A DNA stretch of 64,000 nt from Flavipsychrobacter sp. (GTDB lineage Bacteria; Bacteroidota; Bacteroidia; Chitinophagales; Chitinophagaceae), in assembly GCA_016787265.1 (NCBI GenBank), contig JAEUVF010000012.1, forward strand, positions 62,001 to 126,000, given 5' to 3'. Shown here in pieces: positions 46,216 to 52,423 of the stretch; within the stretch, counting starts at the first letter, position 1, and each line of letters begins with the position of its first letter. Under the pieces are notes generated by a model. The model made no database searches, was not told the origin of the DNA, and saw nothing but the letters and a program-made list of their open reading frames with translations. The translations under genes and the position numbers were made by a program.

Positions 46216-46445
46216 CAGGCAGAGATTGGAAAATATAATTCCTGTTGCAGACAGTCCTTAAGGTAAGCAAAAACGGCGCGTAAAGAATCAGTACTTAGAT
46301 TCGGATACGCTTCTAATATTTGATTTTCTGTCCAGCCAGAACCAAAGAGTTCAAGAATTAATTCTACAGAAATTCTTGTACCCTTTATAATAGGCTTGCC
46401 CAGTAGGACCTGCTTATCTGAAATAATATGATTCTGCCAATCCAT
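46215..46445 (-). CDS. DUF433 antitoxin
   Basis: 76 aa from ATG at 46445 (MDWQNHIISDKQVLLGKPII); the longer frame has no typical start for the family. DUF433 motif: GKPIIKGTRISVELILELFGSGWTENQILEAYPNLSTDSLRAVFAYL, a winged-helix DNA-binding fold found in VapB-like antitoxins. Likely neutralises the DUF5615 toxin encoded immediately downstream and represses the pair. Confidence 0.87.
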   Translation of the reverse strand: MDWQNHIISDKQVLLGKPIIKGTRISVELILELFGSGWTENQILEAYPNLSTDSLRAVFAYLKDCLQQELYFPISA

Positions 46446-46479
46446 ACTGCAAATATATAATATTTCAGTTGAAGGCAAA

Positions 46480-46641
46480 TTATGGTAGGAGCCTGCGAAA
46501 TTTCTCTAAATAACCATCCTTGTGCTTGATTTGAATCTCCACTACTTCGTTTTTTTCATTTCTGACGAATCGAACAAATTTGAATTTTTCAGCGAGGAAA
46601 AAATCTATTGCATCGGGTATAAGGTACAACGGATGTCGCAT
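46480..46641 (-). pseudogene. Orphan 53-codon ORF, probable remnant of a larger protein
   Basis: ATG at 46641 to TAA at 46480, 53 aa, Phe/Lys-rich: MRHPLYLIPDAIDFFL, KFKFVRFVRNEKNEVVEIQI, GYLEKFRRLLP. The pattern (LYLIP, then F, then VxFxRNEKNEVVEI and a closing basic strand) resembles the terminal beta-strands of Bacteroidota serine hydrolase or peptidase tails (DUF3471-like). It has no partner domain here and a stop codon lies 10 codons upstream of the ATG. I read it as a leftover C-terminus; a genuine small protein is the alternative. The rest of 46446-46816 shows nothing. Confidence 0.35.
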
Positions 46642-46816
46642 AATCGGATGACATTGGGAAAAACGAAATTATTAGAAGAAGGTAAATTATAAACGGAAGC
46701 TGTTTGATTTTCATCTTTTATGCTGATCTTACTTTTTATTCCATTCCCAATTGTTTACGCAGATTGATATTTAATTGGTATTGTTCAGAAATGGAGATAT
46801 TATTCTCGTGTTTACC

Positions 46817-47377
46817 CTATTCCCATTTGGTTTTATCATTAATTAGGTTTCTCATATCGTTGACTCCTTTTTCTGAGAGTCCGCCAAATTTCATTCTGGG
46901 AGTAAAGGGAATTGATTTTATCATGTAACATCCGTCAGTACAAATGAAAATTTTACCGAATATTTTATTTTGTTTGTTATAAAGCCGGAAGTAGTATTCA
47001 CTTTCGCTTTCTTCCCATGTTGTTTCGTCCCAGGTATAGTTTGCAGTATCATTACAAAATCTTATCAAGGTATCAACGTATTCCTGTTTAAGAGTTTTAC
47101 CAGAAAGCCCACTTATAAAGGGTGTGTTGCGATACAGTTTGATCTTTGTTACTTTTTGTCGTGGAAAGCTGTAACTGTTGTCTTTAAAATGTTGCCTGTA
47201 GCGCTCTATTAGCAATTCGGCACTATCATCTTCCTGCCAATGAAATATCTCTTGTTCCGAAGGAGATACATATTGGTACGCTGTTTGAAAGTAGTCATTT
47301 TTTTCTGCCCAATACCATATTCCTGATAGTACTACGGTAACTAATATTGTAACGAGAAGAGTTTTATTTGATGCCAT
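46817..47377 (-). CDS. Hypothetical membrane-anchored protein
   Basis: 186 aa from the second Met (MASNKTLLVTILVTVVLSGIWYW); a start 3 bp earlier is equally possible. N-terminal transmembrane anchor, then a soluble region rich in aromatic and charged residues (YQYVSPSEQEIFHWQEDDSA, YFRLYNKQNKIFGKIFICTD). No family recognised. Composition is more AT-rich than the carbohydrate genes, like its neighbours at 45.9-48.5 kb. Confidence 0.6.
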   Translation of the reverse strand: MASNKTLLVTILVTVVLSGIWYWAEKNDYFQTAYQYVSPSEQEIFHWQEDDSAELLIERYRQHFKDNSYSFPRQKVTKIKLYRNTPFISGLSGKTLKQEYVDTLIRFCNDTANYTWDETTWEESESEYYFRLYNKQNKIFGKIFICTDGCYMIKSIPFTPRMKFGGLSEKGVNDMRNLINDKTKWE

Positions 47378-47410
47378 CAAAAAATGAAAAAATATTAGGC
47401 GGTTCAGTAA

Positions 47411-48130
47411 TTATCTCAAGGAGTATTTTATATAAATACTGTAATTAACTGTAAATGTTTTGAAGTTTGTATCACTTTGACCTGCCATTGGTTCGGCATC
47501 GTTCATGGTTGAATTAGCCATATTTAATTGGGCAAAGGGCGTATAACGGTGAACCGATGGCTCCTCCCGTATTTCCAGGGCTTTTTCTATTTTTTCATCA
47601 ACTGCAGTTGTTAAATAGATTGCTTTATCCTTCGCTGCTTTAATTGCGGCAATTCGTACTTCTTTTCTTATACTATCAATTTTACTATGATCTATAGATA
47701 TGATTTTTACTTCTTTTATATTCGATTCAGCAAGTTTTGCTAAAATAGCAGATACCTGCTCCGCTGATGAGAGTCTAAGATAATATTCCTTAGTACGCTG
47801 GATAGTCTCGTCCTTTCTTTTTTCTTTTATAATTTCCGAAGCTATATCCGCTAATGAAAGCTGAGAACTGGGTACAGACATCTGTGTAAGTATTTTTTTT
47901 AAATTTTGCTCCTGCTTTTCCAGGTTGTTCTCGGCAGTTGCATTATTCTTTTCCGATAGAAGGATGGATAGATCTATTTTGTCGGGTTTTACTTCCTGCG
48001 TAGCTGTTCCAAGAACTTCTATATATGATTTTTGTTGGTTAATCTTATCTGTCGTAATATTTTGAGAATAACCCGAGAGAAAACTTAGAGTAAAGAGGCA
48101 GCTTAATAGTTTAATGGAGATATTTTTCAT
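47411..48130 (-). CDS. SIMPL domain (DUF541) periplasmic protein
   Basis: 239 aa; signal peptide MKNISIKLLSCLFTLSFLSGYSQ. SIMPL/DUF541 features: YIEVLGTATQEVKPDKIDLSI near the start, the helix NNLEKQEQNLKKILTQM, and AIKAAKDKAIYLTTAVDEKI in the second half. Family members are periplasmic or outer-membrane proteins of unclear function. Its start overlaps the stop of the DUF2809 gene by 4 bp (ATGA), so the two are translationally coupled. Confidence 0.85.
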   Translation of the reverse strand: MKNISIKLLSCLFTLSFLSGYSQNITTDKINQQKSYIEVLGTATQEVKPDKIDLSILLSEKNNATAENNLEKQEQNLKKILTQMSVPSSQLSLADIASEIIKEKRKDETIQRTKEYYLRLSSAEQVSAILAKLAESNIKEVKIISIDHSKIDSIRKEVRIAAIKAAKDKAIYLTTAVDEKIEKALEIREEPSVHRYTPFAQLNMANSTMNDAEPMAGQSDTNFKTFTVNYSIYIKYSLR

Positions 48131-48525
48131 TGTATAAAGGTTGAATGGTTTGATTTCACAACGTAATACACGATCACTATTGTCATTATGCCTAATGTAT
48201 AGGCGATTATATCCATCCAGGCAAAGGAATTGCCAATTACAATATTGGCGATTCTTGAGTGCTTCAATCCGAGTTTACCTACCAAATCAAAATATTGTAA
48301 TGTTTCGATTACATACGAAAACAATAATACTCCCGCAGCAGCCAATGGGGTAGATATTTTGATAAATGTTTTTAGGAAGCAGAAGAGGAGGATTACTACG
48401 AGATAGTCGCCTCCGTAGGGTCTTATAAAGTTGTCATCAACATAAATGGCTATTAAAACTTCAATTATGAATAGAAGAACAGTTGCAAGAAAGTAATAAG
48501 GTTGGAATTGAAATCTTTCTTTCAT
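48127..48525 (-). CDS. DUF2809 family small membrane protein
   Basis: 132 aa from ATG at 48525; the TTG two codons earlier is not needed. Four predicted TM segments (YYFLATVLLFIIEVLIAIYV, YLVVILLFCFLKTFI, AAAGVLLFSYVIETLQYF, IAYTLGIMTIVIVYYVV) and the DUF2809 signature FIRPYGGDYLVVILLFCFLK. Function unknown. Translationally coupled to the SIMPL gene. The dispersed element copy B begins 4 bp upstream of its start codon. Confidence 0.8.
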   Translation of the reverse strand: MKERFQFQPYYFLATVLLFIIEVLIAIYVDDNFIRPYGGDYLVVILLFCFLKTFIKISTPLAAAGVLLFSYVIETLQYFDLVGKLGLKHSRIANIVIGNSFAWMDIIAYTLGIMTIVIVYYVVKSNHSTFIQ

Positions 48526-48698
48526 ATTCAATGCTTCGCCACATGAGTCCCATTAGCTGGGAGTCACAGGACAAGTGCCAACAATATAGCCTATCCGTAA
48601 TTACCTTGCAAGCGCGCAACCCTGTTTATTTCAAACAAAAATAGGAAGAGCGTTTCTGCTCCTCCCACTTAGTTTTTCAGATATTATTTCTTAAATTG

Positions 48699-48759
48699 TT
48701 TCTTTCCTTTTTCCCGTCTCCCTTCTCCTTTGTCTCCCGTTTCCTTTGTCTCCCTTTAT
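48699..48759. repeat. Pyrimidine-rich run with 13-nt direct repeat
   Basis: TCCTTTGTCTCCC occurs at 48726-48738 and exactly again at 48742-48754, inside a 60-nt stretch of C and T. It is part of the variable middle of copy B and absent from copy A. Confidence 0.55.
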
Positions 48760-48772
48760 CATACTTCCCAAG

Positions 48773-48904
48773 TGGTTCCAGAGTGCTTCACTGACGGTTC
48801 ACTAGTGCTTGTAGAGTGCTCAAACAGTGCTCCCAGAACGGTTTCTGATGACTGAACAGTTAGACAATAGAGGCCGAATGGACGGTCAACTACTGCCGAA
48901 TGGT
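48773..48904. repeat. Array of twelve degenerate 11-nt units (copy B)
   Basis: Units start every 11 nt from 48773 to 48894. Examples: TGGTTCCAGAG, TGCTTCACTGA, CGGTTCACTAG, TGCTTGTAGAG, TGCTCAAACAG, TGCTCCCAGAA, CGGTTTCTGAT; later units GGCCGAATGGA and TGCCGAATGGT repeat CCGAATGG exactly 22 nt apart. The unit order matches copy A (copy A unit 5 missing, extra units before the end), and all length differences are multiples of 11. Confidence 0.85.
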
Positions 48905-48920
48905 AAGAAGAGTTCGCTGA

Positions 48921-49640
48921 TTATCTTCCTTTTTTGCCATACCACATAGGAGCTTTGGTCAGGATCAGGCTGATCTGGAACCTGCCCAAACGATCTTCCG
49001 GAGCATTGTTCAAATCCTGCCCGTCCTTGCTTCTCCATTCCCGATCCTGGAAACTTCCTAAATAAGCAGCCTGCAATCCTACAGATGCTCCTTTCTCCTT
49101 GGGTGCAAACAGGTTCAGGCCCATACCGAGTTTATAGTTAAAGAAGGAGTTGTTAAAGGCAACAGGAGAGATTCCCGTTTGTACTATGGGAGAGGTCAGC
49201 ACATCATTGAAATTCACATTAGAGTTATCCCTGTAAAACCTGGCCTGGTACCACTCGTACCCGATACCTGCAATAGGGTATAACATTACGCGATCCTGCT
49301 TCAACAGATCATATCCGAAATCAGCCCCTATCCCGGCGAAACGGGTAGTGCTGCTCTGCCGGTTGCGATCACCACTCATGCTGCTTCCCAGCGTGATATT
49401 CGACATGGAAATCACCCGGTTTCTTTCTTTCATCCAGCCCAATTGCAATACCGCCGTATAATCCCTCAGATCGCGGTACTGGGGCAGATTCGCAATCCGG
49501 TTATTCAATCCGTCAAATTCCTGGAATCCGACACCAATACCAATAGTGCTCATTGGCAGATAATTATCCCAATTTTTTTTCTTTTGTGCCATGCTGGCGC
49601 CGCTGATCAGTAGGGCGGCAGCTAGTATCCATGCTTTCAT
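48921..49640 (-). CDS. Outer-membrane beta-barrel-like protein, unknown function
   Basis: 239 aa from ATG at 49640, which begins the signal peptide (MKAWILAAALLISGASMAQ); ATG 49658 lies inside a palindrome. Mature sequence: STIGIGVGFQEFDGLNNRIA, AVLQLGWMKERNRVISMSNI, FGYDLL-type strands, aromatic turns and terminal PMWYGKKGR. Consistent with a barrel of the OMP family; no specific role recognised. Confidence 0.6.
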   Translation of the reverse strand: MKAWILAAALLISGASMAQKKKNWDNYLPMSTIGIGVGFQEFDGLNNRIANLPQYRDLRDYTAVLQLGWMKERNRVISMSNITLGSSMSGDRNRQSSTTRFAGIGADFGYDLLKQDRVMLYPIAGIGYEWYQARFYRDNSNVNFNDVLTSPIVQTGISPVAFNNSFFNYKLGMGLNLFAPKEKGASVGLQAAYLGSFQDREWRSKDGQDLNNAPEDRLGRFQISLILTKAPMWYGKKGR

Positions 49641-49650
49641 ATTGAATAGT

Positions 49651-49664
49651 TTAAGCATGCTTAA
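49651..49664. promoter_or_regulatory. Perfect 14-bp palindrome in divergent intergenic region
   Basis: TTAAGCATGCTTAA, fully self-complementary, 10 bp upstream of the beta-barrel start and 80 bp upstream of the Gfo/Idh/MocA operon. Could be an operator for a dimeric repressor; no regulator is encoded beside it. Confidence 0.35.
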
Positions 49665-49744
49665 CAGGCTGTTCGTGGATTGGTTCTTTTTTTTCGCTGT
49701 TTGAAGTGCCCTTTCCTACAATTTTTGCAGATATTTAAGCAAAA

Positions 49745-50833
49745 ATGCGTCGAACGAAAGTTGCCATCCTGGGTTCCGGGTTCATTGCCGACATCCATTT
49801 TGAAAGTTACCACCGCTTTGTTCCGGAAGCAGAAGTGGTTGCGGTCTATTCCCGCGATATCAATAAGGCCCGGGCCTTCGCCGATAAACACAAGATTCCC
49901 CAGTTTTATTCCGATATCGATGAACTGCTCGAACAATCGGGCGTAGAAGTAGTAGATATCTGTCTGCCCAATTTCAAGCATTGCGAGGCAACCCTTAAAG
50001 CTGCTGCTGCTGGTAAACATGTAATCATTGAAAAACCCCTGGCGGTTACCCTCGAGGAAGCTGATTCGATGATCGAAGCCTGCAAAAAGGCCAAAGTGAA
50101 ACTGATGTATGCCGAGGAACTCTGCTTTGCTCCCAAATACGAACGCGTTCGCCATATGGTAAAGGAAGGTGGAGTAGGGGATATTTATATGCTCAAGCAG
50201 GGGGAGAAACATTCTGGTCCGCATAGCGATTGGTTCTACGATAAAAACCTCTCCGGCGGTGGGGTTCTGATGGATATGGGCTGTCATGCTATTGCCTGGT
50301 TTCGCTGGATGCTGAACAATTGCAAGGCGACCAGTGTCTATGCAACCATGGCAACCGTTTACCACAAGGGGCGCACGGTTTGCGAGGATAATTCGGTGGT
50401 GATTATCGAGTTCGAAAATGGCGTGATCGGGGTAGCAGAAAACAGCTGGGCCAAACACGGCGGTATGGATGATCGTTGTGAAGTGTATGGTACCGGTGGA
50501 GTGGTGTATGCAGATCTCTTCATGGGCAATGCAGCTGTTTCCTACAGTAAACACGGTTATGGTTATGCGATGGAAAAAGCAGATACCACCATCGGCTGGA
50601 GCTTCACTATTTTTGAAGAGGTTTTCAACCAGGGATACCCGCATGAACTAAGGCATTTCATTCAATGTGTTCAGAATGATACCCAGCCCCTGGTTACAGG
50701 TGAAGATGGTCGCGCAGTGCTTGAAATTATCTACGCCGCATATGCCTCTGCTGCTGAAGGCAAAAAGATTTACCTGCCTTTCCACCCGAAGGTGGACAGG
50801 CCTATTGATTTGTGGTTGAATGGAAAAAAATAA
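49745..50833 (+). CDS. Gfo/Idh/MocA family oxidoreductase
   Basis: 362 aa, ATG at 49745, no signal peptide. Rossmann start VAILGSGFIADIHFESYHRF, then SDIDELLEQSGVEVVDICLP and the catalytic-region EKPLAVTLEEAD. The C-terminal domain (~130-360) has GGGVLMDMGCHAIAWFRWML and a substrate His. NAD(P)-dependent dehydrogenase of sugars, inositols or amino sugars; substrate unknown. First of four tightly spaced genes (12, 4 and 11 bp gaps) that look like one sugar-catabolic operon. Confidence 0.9.
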   Translation: MRRTKVAILGSGFIADIHFESYHRFVPEAEVVAVYSRDINKARAFADKHKIPQFYSDIDELLEQSGVEVVDICLPNFKHCEATLKAAAAGKHVIIEKPLAVTLEEADSMIEACKKAKVKLMYAEELCFAPKYERVRHMVKEGGVGDIYMLKQGEKHSGPHSDWFYDKNLSGGGVLMDMGCHAIAWFRWMLNNCKATSVYATMATVYHKGRTVCEDNSVVIIEFENGVIGVAENSWAKHGGMDDRCEVYGTGGVVYADLFMGNAAVSYSKHGYGYAMEKADTTIGWSFTIFEEVFNQGYPHELRHFIQCVQNDTQPLVTGEDGRAVLEIIYAAYASAAEGKKIYLPFHPKVDRPIDLWLNGKK

Positions 50834-50845
50834 ACTACCTGCATT

Positions 50846-51568
50846 ATGGATATCTTTCTCGAAAAAGATTACAATACACTTTCCTCCGCCGCAGCCAAAC
50901 ACTTATTAACCCTGGCGCGTAAGAAGGAAACACCCCTGGTTTGTGTGGCTTCGGGTGATAGTCCGGCTGGATTGTACCGCGAAATCATAGCTCAGAAGGA
51001 TGCCAATGAAACAGATTCCTGGAATTTCGTTGGTCTCGATGAATGGCAGGGCATGAACGCCTCAGATGAAGGTTCCTGCCAATGGCATCTCCACCAGCAA
51101 GTGTTTCAACCACTGAAAGTGGATGCCAGCAGGATCTGCTTTTTCGACGGTCGCGCTGCCAACCTGGAAGCTGAATGCCAGCGTGTTGATCAGTTTATAA
51201 CCGAGCACGATGGTATTGATATCGCAGTGATCGGCCTGGGCTCCAATGGGCATATCGGGATGAATGAGCCCGAACGTGATCCCACTTTAACGGCACATAT
51301 TGCGGAACTGGATCCTTCCACCATCAAAACTGCGCAGAAGTATTTTTCTGCCGAAACAACCATCACAGGCGGACTCACGCTCGGTATCGCCTCCATTCTT
51401 TCCGCCAGACATATTTTTCTCATTGTTTCGGGTACGCATAAAGCGGCTATCATCAAACAGCTGATGGAATCCGAACCTACGCCTGCATTGCCGGTTACCT
51501 GGTTGAAGAACCATCCCAATGCCTACCTCTACCACGATGAAGCCGCAGCCAGTGAATGGAAAAAATAA
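50846..51568 (+). CDS. nagB-like: Glucosamine-6-phosphate deaminase-family protein
   Basis: 240 aa. NagB/6PGL fold with the deaminase signature VIGLGSNGHIGMNEP (His and Glu of the active site), PLVCVASGDSPAGLYREI phosphate loop, FVGLDEWQGM with the catalytic Asp, and GGLTLGIASILSARHIFLIVSG. Converts glucosamine-6-P to fructose-6-P and ammonia if the assignment is right. Slightly shorter than E. coli NagB (266 aa). Neighbouring ROK kinase and oxidoreductase fit amino-sugar use. Confidence 0.82.
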   Translation: MDIFLEKDYNTLSSAAAKHLLTLARKKETPLVCVASGDSPAGLYREIIAQKDANETDSWNFVGLDEWQGMNASDEGSCQWHLHQQVFQPLKVDASRICFFDGRAANLEAECQRVDQFITEHDGIDIAVIGLGSNGHIGMNEPERDPTLTAHIAELDPSTIKTAQKYFSAETTITGGLTLGIASILSARHIFLIVSGTHKAAIIKQLMESEPTPALPVTWLKNHPNAYLYHDEAAASEWKK

Positions 51569-51572
51569 CCCC

Positions 51573-52412
51573 ATGCGTAACCGTCAAATAGGTATCGATA
51601 TTGGTGGTACCGGCATGAAAGCCGGTATTGTCGAAAATGGCCGTCTGCTTAAAAAGATCGAGGAGAAAGTGCTGGCCAATGGCAGCGCGGAAGAAGTTGT
51701 GGAACAGGTGAGAAGTTTGATTCTTCGGTTAGGCCTCGACGATATTACAGGTATCGGTATTGGAATTCCAGGACTGGTGAACCCTGTTACGGGTGTTGTA
51801 TATGATGTAATGAATATTCCCGCCTGGACAGAACTCGATCTCAAAGGTCTGCTTGAAAAAGAACTCGGAAAACCAGTAGCACTGAACAATGATGCCAATT
51901 GTTTTGCTGCCGCGGCCTTTACCCTGCGTCAATTGCGGGAACGTACTTCTTTATTGGGCGTTACCATTGGTACCGGGATGGGCACCGGTATTATTTGGGA
52001 AGGTAAACTGATATCCGGACTGCATGGTGGTGCTGGAGAATTTGGTCTGATTGAATACCGCGATCAGAATATTGAATACTATGCCAGCGGCCGGTTTTTT
52101 GAAAACGTATACGGACTCAACGGTCTCGAGGTTTATCAGAAAGCCATGCAGGGAGATCAGCGTTCACTGGATTTGTATGCTGAACTCGGTTTTCATTTTG
52201 GCAATGCGGTCAAAACCTTGTTATACGCACTGGATATAAATTATATTATTTTGGGAGGCTCTGTAAGTGCTGCCTGGCCCTTGTTCCGGGAAGCTACCCT
52301 GCAACAGGTGGGCGATTTTGCCTATCGCCAGGCCCGCGAAAGCCTGGTTATTGAAACTGTGCAGGAGATGGATGCCGGTATCATTGGCGCAGCCGCGCTT
52401 GTTACTTTATAA
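51573..52412 (+). CDS. ROK family sugar kinase
   Basis: 279 aa from ATG 51573 (MRNRQIGIDIGGTGMKAGIV), 4 bp after the deaminase stop; upstream frame overlaps that gene and was not used. ATP-binding DIGGTGMKAG, GIGIPGLVNPVTG, ALNNDANCFAAAAF, GVTIGTGMGTGII. The usual ROK zinc motif (CxCGxxGCxE) is missing: the place after GAGEFG reads LIEYRDQNIEYYASGRFFEN without Cys. Probable glucokinase or N-acetylglucosamine/mannosamine kinase. Confidence 0.88.
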   Translation: MRNRQIGIDIGGTGMKAGIVENGRLLKKIEEKVLANGSAEEVVEQVRSLILRLGLDDITGIGIGIPGLVNPVTGVVYDVMNIPAWTELDLKGLLEKELGKPVALNNDANCFAAAAFTLRQLRERTSLLGVTIGTGMGTGIIWEGKLISGLHGGAGEFGLIEYRDQNIEYYASGRFFENVYGLNGLEVYQKAMQGDQRSLDLYAELGFHFGNAVKTLLYALDINYIILGGSVSAAWPLFREATLQQVGDFAYRQARESLVIETVQEMDAGIIGAAALVTL

Positions 52413-52423
52413 CATACACACAC

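Larger units (their letters stand above)
48529..48904. repeat. Dispersed intergenic element, copy B
   Basis: Fills the 395-bp gap between the DUF2809 gene and the next gene. Left block 48529-48613 matches copy A: CAATGCTTC, AGTCCCATTA, hairpin TCCCA-TTAGC-TGGGA, TCACAGGACAAGT, and ACCTTGCAAGC at its end. Middle 48614-48772 is unrelated to copy A's middle and contains a hairpin (GGAAGAGC / GCTCCTCC) and a pyrimidine-rich run. Right block is the 11-nt array 48773-48904. Same orientation as copy A on the plus strand. No credible gene lies inside. Confidence 0.75.

Noticed and set aside
45865..48525. Genomic island or prophage around the toxin-antitoxin pair
   Set aside because: The zone looks more AT-rich, but there is no integrase, tRNA, attachment repeat or phage gene to support an island.
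49661..50644. 327-codon minus-strand frame opposite the Gfo/Idh/MocA gene
   Set aside because: Shadow of the oxidoreductase; translation is His/Ile/Phe-rich without a recognisable fold.
51234..51272. NagB-type protein lacking the catalytic Asp (SNGH instead of NDGH)
   Set aside because: The NGHIGxNEP form is found in active NagB enzymes of Gram-positive bacteria as I remember, so the change alone does not mark an inactive enzyme.
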